Notes: generated by a model not told the origin, from the sequence alone. DNA of 64,000 bases from Deltaproteobacteria bacterium (GCA_029261835.1 JAJDAO010000082.1:1-64000); one strand, 5' to 3'. Counted from the first letter of the stretch, positions 27,600-36,638 are shown. Made by a program: numbers and translations.

Positions 27600-28877
27600 G
27601 TGACCGTTCTTGCCTCCATCGTCGCCATCATCGTCTGTCTCGCCCTCTCAGCCTTCTTCTCGGGCAGTGAGACCGCGCTCTTTCGCATCCGCTCGCACGA
27701 GATGGAGGAGGAGATGAAGGGCTCGGCAGGGCCGGCTGCGGTGGCGGTTCGCGAGCTCACGTCTTCGACTTCGCGGCTTCTCATAACGATCTTGCTCGGC
27801 AACAATGTCGTCAACATTCTCGGGGCTTCGGTGGCGTCCGCGCTTGCGATTCGTCTGCTGGGCTACGAGATCGGTATTCCCGTCGCCACCGTGATCATGA
27901 CCGCGTTAGTGCTCGTGCTGTGCGAGGTTCTGCCGAAGGCGGTCGCCGCCAGTCACCCACGAGCCGTATCGCTCGCCGTGGGTCTGCCGCTCTACATATT
28001 CCATCAGGTGCTACGGCCGGTGCACGGAATCTTCGATTATGTCATCGAACCGATGGTGAGGCGCGCGACCGGCGGCAAGTCGGGCGAACAAGGCCATTCG
28101 TCGGAGGATGTCTTACGGCTGGCTCGAGCGGCCAGGGAGGATCACGAGGAGGGGTCTCCGCTCGCAATCATCGGTGCCACCTCGGAGGCGGCGGAGCTGA
28201 ATGTCACCGACATCATGGTGCAGAGAACGGAGATCGACGCTTACCCCACCGACATGCCTCCGGCGGAGCTGCTCGAGCAAGTGCTGGACGGTCGTTACAC
28301 GAGGGTGCCCATCTACGAGGAATCGATCGATCGCGTGCTGGGGATCGTCCACCTCAAGGATTTGATCAAACTCGTGCGAGCTGGCGGAGTGGATGTCCAG
28401 TCGGTGCTGAAGCCCATTCTTCGCGTGCCCGAGCGAAAGCCGATTCTGCGCCTGCTGGCGGAGATGCAGCGCGGCTTCTGCCACATGGCTTTGGTCAAGG
28501 ACGAATTCGGTGTCACCCAGGGGCTGCTCACCCAAGAGGACATTCTCGAGGAGATTGTCGGCGAAATCCGCGATGAGTTCGACTCAGAGGAGCTCTTCAC
28601 GATCAGCCGGCTGAGCGACGACAGCTATGAGACGCTGGGGCGTGTCACGGTGTTGGACTTCAATCGGGAATCAGGCTGGCAGGTCGCGGCCGAACGTGGA
28701 GACACGATCGGTGGTCTGATCTTCAACACTCTCGAACGAGCACCCCGAAAGGGAGAAGTGGTCAGTGTGTCGGGATACGATCTGGTCTGCGTGGATGTCT
28801 CGGGCAGTCGTATCGCCCGGGTTCGCGTGATCGAGCGACCGATGGATGTGAAGGCCGAGGCGAACGACGGGGACTAG
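27600..28877 (+). CDS. HlyC/CorC family transporter-like protein (CNNM + CBS pair)
   Basis: A 425-residue membrane protein of the CorC/CNNM family linked to Mg2+ or Co2+ efflux. Three to four transmembrane helices form the DUF21 domain (ALSAFFSGSETALFRI near residue 13, LLGNNVVNILGAS). Two CBS domains follow (VTDIMVQRTEI and PIYEESIDRVLGIVHLKDL), then the C-terminal CorC_HlyC domain (GDTIGGLIFNTLERAPRKGE). The GTG at 27600 is chosen because GAAGGAG lies 5 nt before it and the first helix starts there. It ends 3 bp from the convergent modC. Confidence 0.9.
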   Translation: MTVLASIVAIIVCLALSAFFSGSETALFRIRSHEMEEEMKGSAGPAAVAVRELTSSTSRLLITILLGNNVVNILGASVASALAIRLLGYEIGIPVATVIMTALVLVLCEVLPKAVAASHPRAVSLAVGLPLYIFHQVLRPVHGIFDYVIEPMVRRATGGKSGEQGHSSEDVLRLARAAREDHEEGSPLAIIGATSEAAELNVTDIMVQRTEIDAYPTDMPPAELLEQVLDGRYTRVPIYEESIDRVLGIVHLKDLIKLVRAGGVDVQSVLKPILRVPERKPILRLLAEMQRGFCHMALVKDEFGVTQGLLTQEDILEEIVGEIRDEFDSEELFTISRLSDDSYETLGRVTVLDFNRESGWQVAAERGDTIGGLIFNTLERAPRKGEVVSVSGYDLVCVDVSGSRIARVRVIERPMDVKAEANDGD

Positions 28878-28880
28878 AAG

Positions 28881-29963
28881 CTATCCGACCCGCCGTATCG
28901 CCTGGGCCTTGATGATCACGAACACGCGACTCCCCGCAGCGAGGCCGAGCCGCTCGACTGCACCGGTCGTGAGCTTGGCGACCAGCGGCTCGCCCGCGTC
29001 GACATGCACGAAGACGCCGCCCTCTCGCTGCTCGCAGCGCGCGACGCGAGCCGGAATCACGTTCCGGGCCGAGATTCCCCGGGGCTCATCGACCGCCAGC
29101 AGCAAATCGTGGGCCGGAAGGCCGACCGACACCTTCGCCCCCACGTCGAGCAACCACGGCACCACCAGCCGCAGGCCGTGATCGGTCTCCACCGTGCACC
29201 CACCGGATTCGCTGCCCTCCGCGAGAACGCGAGCGTCCAGCACATTCTCGAGGCCGAGTGCCTCCGAGAGGGGGAGCACGGCCTGGCTCCAGAGCACCTC
29301 GCGTGCCGAGCCATGGGCGATCACGCTGCCCTCGTTCAGCACAGCCACGCTTCCGCCGAGCAGGATCGCCTCGTCGGGATCGTGGGTGATGTAGAGCATC
29401 GGCAGGTCCAGCTCATCGCGTATGCGCAGGAGATAGGGAAGAACCCTGGCACGCAGTGGCAGATCGAGTGCCGACAGGGGCTCGTCGAGCAACAGCACCC
29501 GCGGACTGGAGGCGATCGCACGGGCGAGCGCCACCCGGCTCTGCTCGCCGCCGGACAGCTCCGCCACGCGCCGCGTCAGCAGGTGTCCGATCTCGAGCAC
29601 GTCGATCGCGCGTCGCAGGATCGCAGGGGCGTCGCCGCGAGCGCGCTCCTGGCCGAAACGGAGGTTGCCAAGAACGTTCAGGTGCGGGAAGAGAGTCGGG
29701 GCCTGGGGTACCCAACCGAGCTGACGCTGCTCGGTTGGCAGCCGCAGGCCGCGTTCGAAATCGTCCAGCCAGTACCCGGCCAGGCAGATTCGAGCCCGCC
29801 GTGGAGAGTGCAGGCCCAGTACGCACTCGAACAGGGTCGTCTTGCCCGAGCCACTCGGCCCGAAGATGACAGCCACGCGATCGCGCCAGCTCAGCTCGAC
29901 GTTCAGCGAGAAGCCCGGCCGAGGCAGCAAGACATGGAGCAGTGAGTCGCCGCTGCTGCGCAT
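28881..29963 (-). CDS. modC: Molybdate/tungstate ABC transporter ATP-binding protein
   Basis: A 360-residue ATPase. The nucleotide-binding domain has Walker A (GPSGSGKTTL), a Q-loop, the ABC signature LSGGEQSRVALARA, Walker B (VLLLDEPLSALD) and the H-loop (YITHDPDEA). Two C-terminal beta-barrel (TOBE/MOP) segments (LLDVGAKVSVGLPAHDLL and VVAKLTTGAVERLGL-type) are typical of ModC, where oxyanions bind and inhibit transport. It overlaps modB by one base (TGATG). It points toward the CorC-type gene. Confidence 0.93.
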   Translation of the reverse strand: MRSSGDSLLHVLLPRPGFSLNVELSWRDRVAVIFGPSGSGKTTLFECVLGLHSPRRARICLAGYWLDDFERGLRLPTEQRQLGWVPQAPTLFPHLNVLGNLRFGQERARGDAPAILRRAIDVLEIGHLLTRRVAELSGGEQSRVALARAIASSPRVLLLDEPLSALDLPLRARVLPYLLRIRDELDLPMLYITHDPDEAILLGGSVAVLNEGSVIAHGSAREVLWSQAVLPLSEALGLENVLDARVLAEGSESGGCTVETDHGLRLVVPWLLDVGAKVSVGLPAHDLLLAVDEPRGISARNVIPARVARCEQREGGVFVHVDAGEPLVAKLTTGAVERLGLAAGSRVFVIIKAQAIRRVG

Positions 29964-30628
29964 CACCTGTCCTGCCGTAGCCAGCCCTCGGCCAGCAACA
30001 TGCTGGTGAAGGCGAGGAGAAACGAGGCGCCGCACAGCACCAGCGCGCTGGCATCGTCGCCGAGCTGCACGCGCGACCAGATGCCGAGCGAGAGCGTCTC
30101 TGTGCGGCCCGGGATGATGCCCGCTACCAGCGCCGTCGCGCCGAACTCGCCAAGCGCACGTGTAAAGGCCAGCAGCGAGCCGTAGAGGACACCACGACGT
30201 GCCAGTGGCAGCGTTACGCGTACGAAGGTGCTGAGCCGTCCCAGCCCGAGTGAGCGGGCCACGGCCTCGTAGTCTGGCTCCACCTCCGCGAAGCTCTGCT
30301 CGCAGGCGCGCGTCAAGAGCGGAAAGCCGACCACCGCCGCCGCCAGCGCGGCCGCCCACCAGCTGAAGACGATGTCGACATTCAGCCATTGCCAGAGCGC
30401 GCTCAGCGGCCCCTGCCGTCCGAGCAGGATCAACAGCCCCAGTCCCACGGCGACCGGCGGCAGCACCATCGGCAGCGAGACCAGCGCGTGGACAAGCGTC
30501 CTGCCGCGGAAGCGATGACGCGCCAGCAGATAGCCGACCAGCACGGCCGGGGGCAGGATCGCCAGTGTGGCCACCAGCGCCACCCGTACAGTCAGTCCCG
30601 TGATGCTGAGAAGCTCCAAGCCCGTCAT
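29963..30628 (-). CDS. modB: Molybdate/tungstate ABC transporter permease
   Basis: A 221-residue inner-membrane permease with about five to six helices. The EAA-like loop facing ModC is visible in YEAVARSLGLGRLSTFVRVTLPLA, and ALGEFGATALVAG is the ModB signature. It transports the oxyanion delivered by ModA. Its start overlaps the end of modA by 4 bp and its stop overlaps modC, so modABC is a tight operon. Confidence 0.93.
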   Translation of the reverse strand: MTGLELLSITGLTVRVALVATLAILPPAVLVGYLLARHRFRGRTLVHALVSLPMVLPPVAVGLGLLILLGRQGPLSALWQWLNVDIVFSWWAAALAAAVVGFPLLTRACEQSFAEVEPDYEAVARSLGLGRLSTFVRVTLPLARRGVLYGSLLAFTRALGEFGATALVAGIIPGRTETLSLGIWSRVQLGDDASALVLCGASFLLAFTSMLLAEGWLRQDR

Positions 30629-31560
30629 TTTCCGCGGCCTTCACGCGGCATCGGCGGATCGAGCGGCGCAAAGCCCGCCTCTCGCAGTAGTCGGCTCCCT
30701 CGAGGGCCCCGCAACTCGTCGAGAAACGCGGCGCCCACCACGGGTGAGCGACCGGTGCTGAGTCGAGCGGCGGCGTACACGATGCGCGGCTGCTCCCGCG
30801 CCGGAATCTCAAACGCCAGCGACGCTCGGCGCGCCACCAGGGCATCGGTCGCGTAGACGATCGCGAGGTTCGCATGTCCCGCCTCGACCGCGGCCAGCGT
30901 CGCGCGAGCGTGCTCGGTGATGACCAATCGCGGCGTCAGGGCTTCGATCAGTCCGTGTCGGGCGAGCCACTGCCGAGCGTAGCGTCCCAGCGGTACGGCA
31001 TCGGTCGGCATGGCGATACGCCGGACCTCCGCCCCGAGCAGGTCGGCCGCTCCCGTGATGCGCAGGTCGCTGCCGCCTGGCCGCATGACCACCAGGCGGT
31101 TGCTTGCGAAGGCGAAGCGCTCACTCGCCCGTGCCAGGCCTCGCGCCTGCAGATCATCCACGATGCGTGGGTCGGCGGAAAGGAAGACATCGACGGGAGC
31201 CCCCAGTCGAATCTGTACCCCCAGAGCACTCGACGCGCCGAAGTTGAGGCTCACGGTCGTGCTGCGATGACGCGCCTCGAACTCGTCGGCGAGTTGCTCG
31301 ATGGGCTCTCGCAGGCTCGCGGCAGCCGCCACGACGAGTCCGTTCGCCGCGGCTGGACCGGCGCCCAGCAGCAGCGTCGCCAGCAGCAGGCTGACGAGGA
31401 CGCCGCCGGCTCGGATCTGGACCGGCCTCGGGCTGCCAGCTTCTCGCGTCAGAAGCCCGCGGCCGATTTCAGCGCCGGCCCGTCGCCGCACGCGAAGGCC
31501 AAAATGGGCCATGACGTCGTTGGCCGGGGTCTTGCGGAGCGGTTCACTGTCATTCGGCAT
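30625..31560 (-). CDS. modA: Molybdate/tungstate-binding periplasmic protein
   Basis: A 311-residue substrate-binding protein. The mature domain begins after an Ala-rich signal peptide (VLVSLLLATLLLGAG...AAANG), and has the oxyanion-binding serines in AAAASLREPIEQL and NFGASSALGVQI, VDVFLSADPRIVDDLQ, and the YATDAL segment near the C-terminus. The N-terminus has ~45 residues before the hydrophobic part, so the true start may be a later codon, such as the ATG at 31512. Mo versus W preference cannot be read from the sequence; the nearby tungsten-type AOR makes tungstate plausible. Confidence 0.92.
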   Translation of the reverse strand: MPNDSEPLRKTPANDVMAHFGLRVRRRAGAEIGRGLLTREAGSPRPVQIRAGGVLVSLLLATLLLGAGPAAANGLVVAAAASLREPIEQLADEFEARHRSTTVSLNFGASSALGVQIRLGAPVDVFLSADPRIVDDLQARGLARASERFAFASNRLVVMRPGGSDLRITGAADLLGAEVRRIAMPTDAVPLGRYARQWLARHGLIEALTPRLVITEHARATLAAVEAGHANLAIVYATDALVARRASLAFEIPAREQPRIVYAAARLSTGRSPVVGAAFLDELRGPRGSRLLREAGFAPLDPPMPREGRGK

Positions 31561-31675
31561 TCGCTACTCGCCCGGCCGCCCCGAGGGTCTCAAGTGGTGG
31601 ATGCGTGCCCCGTCATGTAAGCATAGGTTGTGGATCCGGAGGACTCGGGGGAACGCTAGCCAGGTGCGAAGAATC

Positions 31676-32125
31676 ATGCAGGGCGTTGGTCTGGTGGCTG
31701 CCGTCTTCGTACTGGGAGCGCTGCTGCTGGACGAGGGTGAGGTCGTAACGCTGATCACGCATGGCGAGGGCCGAAGCTACACGACCCAGCTGTGGATCGT
31801 TCGGGTCGAGGGGCAACAGTACCTGCGTGCTGGTAGCTCGCGCGTGCGCTGGCTCCGAAGGTTGCGTGCGAATCCCGATGTGTGGCTACGTGCTTCACCG
31901 GCCCGAAGCGAACAGGCTCGGGCCTATCGTGCCCGGCCGATCGCGGACGAGGGCGTGCGCGAGCGGGTCAACCGCGCCATGTTGCTCAAGTACGGCCTTG
32001 CGGATCGGCTCTGGGGCCTCTTCTCCAGCCGCCGGAAGTCCGTGTCGATCTTGCTCGAGCTGGCTCCCGTCGAGGCCTGGTCCGCCGCCCCCGGTCTGGC
32101 GGACGGCCCGGGAGACTCACCGTAG
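31676..32125 (+). CDS. Small protein with N-terminal helix and split-barrel-like core (tentative)
   Basis: About 149 residues. A hydrophobic N-terminal helix (VGLVAAVFVLGALLL) precedes a core reminiscent of DUF2255 or the deazaflavin-dependent nitroreductase fold (VVTLITHGEGRSYTTQLWIV, RWLRRLRANPDVWLR). I recognise the pattern but not with certainty. The start is ATG 31676 or GTG 31664. It is divergent from modA. Its 3' end is next to, and possibly overlaps, the RNA methyltransferase gene, whose own start is unclear. Confidence 0.55.
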   Translation: MQGVGLVAAVFVLGALLLDEGEVVTLITHGEGRSYTTQLWIVRVEGQQYLRAGSSRVRWLRRLRANPDVWLRASPARSEQARAYRARPIADEGVRERVNRAMLLKYGLADRLWGLFSSRRKSVSILLELAPVEAWSAAPGLADGPGDSP

Positions 32126-32142
32126 CCGCTCGTCGAGGAAAG

Positions 32143-33372
32143 ACGCGATCGGCCACGCCCGCCGGCGGTTCGCCTGAGCTGCGAATCGAGAGCCTCGCCG
32201 CAGGCGGTGACGGTGTCGCGCACCTGCCCGACGGCAGAGCGATTTTCATCCCCCTCACGGCGCCGGGTGATCGCGTGCGGGCTCGCGTAGTCTCCCAGCA
32301 TCGGCGGTTCGCGCGGGGTGAGCTGACGCGCCTGCTCGCACCGGGGCCGAGTCGCTGCGAGCCTCAGTGCGATGTCTTTGGCCGCTGCGGCGGGTGCTTC
32401 TGGCAGCACGTCGGCTATCCGGACCAGATTGCGGCCAAGCGCGCGATCCTGCGTCAGGCGCTCGAGCGGATCGGCGGTTGCCGGCTGCCAGCGGTGGTTC
32501 CATTCACCCCCTCGCCCGGCGCATATCGCTATCGATCGCGCGCACGGCTGCTGGTGGAAGGCGGGCGAGTCGGCTATCGAGAGCGCCGCTCACATCGGCT
32601 GTGCGCGGTGACCCGCTGCCCTGTGCTCGCCCTCCCGCTCCAGGCAGAGCTGGCCGGGCTCGCGGCTCGCGCCGCCGGCCCGCCGCTGAACGCATCGCGA
32701 TCCCAGCCGGCCGAGGAGTGGGAGATCGCCATGGGGAGTGGCGGCGAGACACGCGCGAGCTGCCTTGAGTTGTATCGTCACCCGCAGGGGGCGGGGGCGG
32801 AGCGGTCGCGGCTGACTCTGCGCGTCGGGGGTGACGAGCTCACCCTCTCGGTGGGCACCTTCTGTCAGGCCAATGCGCTGCTCCACGAGGCGCTCTGGTC
32901 CGGCGTGCGGCGGGCTGTCGGTTCCGGTGATCGGCTGATCGAGCTATTCGCCGGGGCTGGCTTCTTCACGCTCGCTCTGGCCCGCGGATTCTCTCGCCTG
33001 ACGGCCGTGGAGGCGAGCGCAGGTGCCGTGGCGGATCTGCAGCGCAATCTCTCGATGGCGGGTCACCGGGAAGTGCAGGTCATCGAGGCACGCGTCGAGG
33101 CCGCGCTGCGCGATCCCGCGCTTCGATGTCCCGATGTCGTGCTTCTCGACCCACCGCGGGTCGGCCTGGCCCCAGGTGCAGCGGATGCGTTGGCGCTGCT
33201 CGGCGCCCGCCGGATCGTCTACCTCTCGTGTGATCCGGCCACGCTGGCTCGAGACGTGCGTCGGCTCGGGCTTCAGGGCTACCGACTCGAGTCCGTAGAG
33301 GGATTCGACCTATTCCCCCAGACACCTCACGTAGAGGCACTGGTCTCCCTGCGGCGCATATCCGATGAATAG
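32143..33372 (+). CDS. TRAM/RlmD-TrmA family 23S rRNA or tRNA (uracil-5-) methyltransferase
   Basis: About 409 residues. A TRAM domain (LRIESLAAGGDGVAHLPDGR) is followed by CxxxxxxCGGC-type iron-sulfur cysteines (CEPQCDVFGRCGGC), the SAM-binding LIELFAGAGFFTLALA, and the catalytic LLDPPRVGLAPG plus VYLSCDPATLARD motifs of m5U methyltransferases. No ATG, GTG or TTG lies in frame between 31885 and the TRAM domain; the only ATG is 31882, inside the previous gene. GAGGAAAG sits at 32135-32142 and an in-frame ACG follows immediately. The start given here (32143, non-standard) is therefore a guess; 31882 is the alternative. Confidence 0.82.
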   Translation, partial: TRSATPAGGSPELRIESLAAGGDGVAHLPDGRAIFIPLTAPGDRVRARVVSQHRRFARGELTRLLAPGPSRCEPQCDVFGRCGGCFWQHVGYPDQIAAKRAILRQALERIGGCRLPAVVPFTPSPGAYRYRSRARLLVEGGRVGYRERRSHRLCAVTRCPVLALPLQAELAGLAARAAGPPLNASRSQPAEEWEIAMGSGGETRASCLELYRHPQGAGAERSRLTLRVGGDELTLSVGTFCQANALLHEALWSGVRRAVGSGDRLIELFAGAGFFTLALARGFSRLTAVEASAGAVADLQRNLSMAGHREVQVIEARVEAALRDPALRCPDVVLLDPPRVGLAPGAADALALLGARRIVYLSCDPATLARDVRRLGLQGYRLESVEGFDLFPQTPHVEALVSLRRISDE

Positions 33373-33383
33373 ATCGGGGCTTG

Positions 33384-34025
33384 CTAGGGTTCGATCAGGC
33401 CGTGGCGCAGCGCGTAACGCACCAGCTCTGTCGCCTTGCGCACGCCGAGCTTGCGCATCAGGCTCGTGCGGTGGGCCTCGACGGTCTTCGTGCTGATCTT
33501 GAGCTCGACTGCAATTTCCTTGGCCGAGAGCCCCTCTGCGATGAGATGCAGCACTTCTCTCTCACGGCCAGAGAGCAGCGAGAAGGGCTCGTTGCCCGAC
33601 TGCTTGGGGCTGCGAAGCTGGTCGACGATCTCTCGGGCGACGACCGGGCTGAAGTAGCTGCCGCCCTTCATGACCTCGCGAATCGCCGTCACGATCTCGG
33701 CTGCCCGCCCGTTCTTCAGCACATAGCCGTCGGCCCCGAGCGCAATGGCGCTCTGGATGAACGGCGGATCACCGTGAACCGAGAGGAGGATGACCTTAAC
33801 CTGCGGGTGTTTGGCGCGCAGGCGTTCCAGCGTCTCGAGTCCCCCGAGCCGTGGCATGGTGATGTCGAGAACGACGACGGCCGGCTGGTGTTTCTCGACC
33901 TGCTCGAGCACCTCTCGTCCATCACGCGCCTCGCCCGAGACCTTCAGATCCTGTTCGGATTCGAGCAGTCGGCGCAAGCCCTCCCGCACGATCCCATGGT
34001 CATCTGCGACGAGTACAGAAATCAC
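33384..34025 (-). CDS. NarL/LuxR-type response regulator
   Basis: A 213-residue regulator. The receiver domain has the acidic pocket DDHGIVREGL at the start, phospho-acceptor Asp in VVVLDITMPRLGG and lysine in YVLKNGRA. The C-terminal LuxR-type HTH (LSGREREVLHLIAEGLSAKEIA...STKTVEAHRTSLMRKLG) is complete. No histidine kinase gene adjoins it, so it is an orphan here. It is convergent with the methyltransferase (11-bp gap). Target genes are unknown. Confidence 0.93.
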   Translation of the reverse strand: MISVLVADDHGIVREGLRRLLESEQDLKVSGEARDGREVLEQVEKHQPAVVVLDITMPRLGGLETLERLRAKHPQVKVILLSVHGDPPFIQSAIALGADGYVLKNGRAAEIVTAIREVMKGGSYFSPVVAREIVDQLRSPKQSGNEPFSLLSGREREVLHLIAEGLSAKEIAVELKISTKTVEAHRTSLMRKLGVRKATELVRYALRHGLIEP

Positions 34026-34255
34026 CCATTTAGCTTAACTAAACTGCCGCGCGTTCTTCAATCGCTGTTTGGCTCGAAGCGGCGGTTCTCGTAGCCAGTG
34101 ACACCCACACGGCACGCCGGTAGCATGTTCATCCAAGTTTCAGCTCGGCCGAAGGAGAGGCGGGGGGGCGTCTCTTCGTTAGAGTCCTCGCAGCGATCTG
34201 GGCTCCGGGTGCCGACGCACTCCGAGGTCATCGTCGCTTCATCTCCGGAGCTGTC

Positions 34256-34984
34256 ATGTCACCCTTCGATTCGGCCGGGGAGCGCAACCGAAGCCAGCGA
34301 TCTGGCAGCGCCAGCGCTCTGGGCGGTATCGGGCGGAGCGACCCCGAGCAGAGGCACAGCCGGGAGGCTGGCACCACGGGGTTCACTCTCTACGTCGAAG
34401 GCCCGCGGGATTGGGACCTTCTGCGGATCTGGGCGCGTCGCCTCTCGCCAGCTCTGGCCCGCTCGCTGGATCCCGGTGCGGTGATTCTCGGCGGGCGTCA
34501 GCCCGCCCGAGCGGTCGAGCACTTTCGCAGCCTCGGCGGAGCCGCAGCCGGCGGTCGTGGCCTGGTAGTCCTCGATCGCGATCACCACACCGAGTCGCGT
34601 CGAATCATGCCTGCGGAGCCCGGTCTCGAGTTCTTCACCTGGGGACGTCGCCACATCGAGAGCTACGTCCTCGTCCCCGACGCCATCCGCCGCTTCCTCG
34701 CCCGCGGCTCGGGCGCTTCACGGGCCAATCGGCTGATCGACGACCACATTCCGCAGCCGGACGACGAGAACGCCCACAGCAGCATCAACGCCAAGCATCT
34801 TCTCGGAAGCAAGGGCCCGCTCGCGCGCGAACTCGGTCAAGCCCTATCGCCCGGCGCGATTGCACGCTGCATGAGAGCTGAGGAGTTCCATCCCGACATC
34901 CTCTATCTCTGCGACAGAATCCGCTCTGGCCTCGGGTTGGTGGAGCCGGTGTGCGAAGTGGTCCGCCGCCCGGTCTCGTCGTGA
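34256..34984 (+). CDS. Stand-alone TOPRIM-like protein (OLD-type TOPRIM, tentative)
   Basis: A 242-residue protein. After ~40 low-complexity residues, it shows a TOPRIM-like layout: a glutamate in LYVEGPRDWDLL, the DxD-type motif LVVLDRDHH, and WGRRHIESYVLVP with the late aromatic-glutamate pattern of OLD-family C-terminal domains. There is no ATPase part, unlike the OLD nucleases. The gene's end overlaps the possible GTG start of a HAD phosphatase (GTGA), suggesting co-expression. It might be a small nuclease or a regulatory DNA/RNA-binding protein. Family assignment is pattern-based. Confidence 0.55.
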   Translation: MSPFDSAGERNRSQRSGSASALGGIGRSDPEQRHSREAGTTGFTLYVEGPRDWDLLRIWARRLSPALARSLDPGAVILGGRQPARAVEHFRSLGGAAAGGRGLVVLDRDHHTESRRIMPAEPGLEFFTWGRRHIESYVLVPDAIRRFLARGSGASRANRLIDDHIPQPDDENAHSSINAKHLLGSKGPLARELGQALSPGAIARCMRAEEFHPDILYLCDRIRSGLGLVEPVCEVVRRPVSS

Positions 34985-35781
34985 CGACAGCGATGAAGGT
35001 CCTGGCACTCGACTTCGACGGCGTGATTTCGGATAGCGCTGCCGAGGCTTTCGTCGTGGCGATGCAGACCTACGCGGAGCTGTGTCCATCCTCTCGGCTG
35101 GCGGCCGGAGCCGACGAGCTGCCAAGTGGCGGGTACGCGAAGATCCAAGCCAACCAGATCTATCCGGCCTTCGTGGAGCTGATGCCACTGGGCAACCGCG
35201 CCGAGGACTACGCGGTGGCTCTTCGGCTCATCGATCGAGACACCGCGGTGGTTGACCAGGCCGAGTACGACGAGCACAGGCAGGCACAGGGGGCGCGCTT
35301 CCTCGAGGACTTTCATCACCTCTTCTATCAACGGCGTCGAGCGTTGCTCGAGGCGGATGAGGGGGCTTGGCTGGCGCTGCTTCGTCCGTATTCCGACTTC
35401 GTCGAAGTCCTTCGCCGCCGTGCCGACGATGCCGTCCTCGCGCTGGCGACCGCGAAAGACCGAAACTCCGTCGAAGTTCTGCTGCGCACCTACGGGATCG
35501 CGGACCTCTTCCCGAGCGAGCGCATCCTCGACAAGGAGGCGGGTGTCAGCAAGCGCGCGCATCTGTCAGTGCTGCGCCAGCGGCTCAGTGTTGCCTTCGC
35601 CGATATCACCTTTGTCGACGACAAGGTGAATCACCTGCAGAGCGTGGCATCACTCGGCGTGCGATGTGCACTGGCTGCGTGGGGATACAATGCGCGTCGA
35701 GAGCACGAGATTGCCCGCTCGCTCGGCTACCCGGTGTGCAATCTGATGGATGCGGAACGGCGCATCTTCGGGCCCGCTTGA
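34981..35781 (+). CDS. HAD-superfamily hydrolase
   Basis: About 266 residues. HAD motif I (LALDFDGVISDS), a threonine in motif II (VLALATAKDRNSVE), lysine in motif III (ILDKEAGVSK) and motif IV (ADITFVDDKVNHL) are all present. The long helical cap suits a C1-type phosphatase of small molecules. The start could be the GTG at 34981 overlapping the previous stop, or the ATG at 34993. Substrate unknown. Confidence 0.85.
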   Translation: MTTAMKVLALDFDGVISDSAAEAFVVAMQTYAELCPSSRLAAGADELPSGGYAKIQANQIYPAFVELMPLGNRAEDYAVALRLIDRDTAVVDQAEYDEHRQAQGARFLEDFHHLFYQRRRALLEADEGAWLALLRPYSDFVEVLRRRADDAVLALATAKDRNSVEVLLRTYGIADLFPSERILDKEAGVSKRAHLSVLRQRLSVAFADITFVDDKVNHLQSVASLGVRCALAAWGYNARREHEIARSLGYPVCNLMDAERRIFGPA

Positions 35782-35987
35782 AGGGCCCGACAGCTTCGAC
35801 GAGCCCCCCAAAGGGCGGTTGGTCGGTTGGACGGCTGCGAGATTCGGGATACCCTGGCAACGCCTCCCAGGGAATCGTGCACAACGAGCTGCGCCTCTGG
35901 CTCACGAGGCGGTGCGGCCGGCAAAGCCCACCGGCACAGCGCCCGCTGCTTCATGAGCGACCGCTGCTTTCTGAATAGGAGTTCGTC

Positions 35988-36545
35988 TTGGACATCGGCT
36001 TTCGCATGCATGCGGAGCGCACGCCGAACCCGGATAGCGTCAAGTGGGTTTTGAGCCAGTTCGTCGTCGAGAACGGTACGTGTGTCAGCTTTGCGTCGCC
36101 GGTCGCGTCTGATGTCTCTCCCCTCGCAGCGCGCCTATTCGCTGTCGAGGGCGTAACGGCTGTCTTCCTCGGGCCTGACTTCGTCACCGTCAGCAAGCGC
36201 CAGGAACTCGCGTGGGCGGATCTGGCGGAGCCGATCGTCGAGGGCATCAAGGCCTGGGTGGCGGCGGAGGAACCGGCCGTCGGCGAGAGCTATGAGGCGG
36301 AGCGTCTGGTCGATGACGGCGGCATCGTGGCCCGCATTCGGCGCATCCTCGAGGACGAGATCCGCCCCCAGGTGGCGATGGATGGTGGCGACGTAGTCTT
36401 CGCCGGCTTCAGTGACGGCGTCGTCCAGGTCTATCTCCGAGGCGCCTGCGCGGGCTGCCCGAGTTCGTCCGTAACGCTGAAGATGGGAATCGAAGCGCGG
36501 CTTCGCCAGGAGATACCCGAGATTCACTCGGTCGTCGCGGTGTAG
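35988..36545 (+). CDS. Nfu/NifU-type iron-sulfur cluster carrier
   Basis: A 185-residue protein in two parts. The N-terminal ~90 residues match the Nfu N-terminal domain (TPNPDSVKWVLSQFV, SPLAARLFAVEGVTAVFLGPDFVTV). The C-terminal NifU-like domain has IRPQVAMDGGDVVFAGFSDG and the CxxC cluster ligand motif (GACAGCPSSSVTL). Nfu proteins deliver [4Fe-4S] to client enzymes. The TTG start at 35988 is supported by AGGAG 7 nt upstream. Its chaperone function may serve the many Fe-S proteins in the window, but this is inference. Confidence 0.92.
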   Translation: MDIGFRMHAERTPNPDSVKWVLSQFVVENGTCVSFASPVASDVSPLAARLFAVEGVTAVFLGPDFVTVSKRQELAWADLAEPIVEGIKAWVAAEEPAVGESYEAERLVDDGGIVARIRRILEDEIRPQVAMDGGDVVFAGFSDGVVQVYLRGACAGCPSSSVTLKMGIEARLRQEIPEIHSVVAV

Positions 36546-36557
36546 CGCGGTCATCGG

Positions 36558-36582
36558 CGCCCCCGATCGCCGCCGGGGGGCG
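36558..36582 (+). terminator. Hairpin after nfu, weak terminator candidate
   Basis: CGCCCCC (36558-36564) pairs with GGGGGCG (36576-36582) over an 11-nt loop. The tail (GTTGTACC) is not a T-run, so at best it is a weak or Rho-assisted terminator. Confidence 0.35.
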
Positions 36583-36638
36583 GTTGTACCGGCGGTGTGT
36601 GAGAGGTGCGGGGAAGCGGGACGCGAGGAGTGCTCAGC

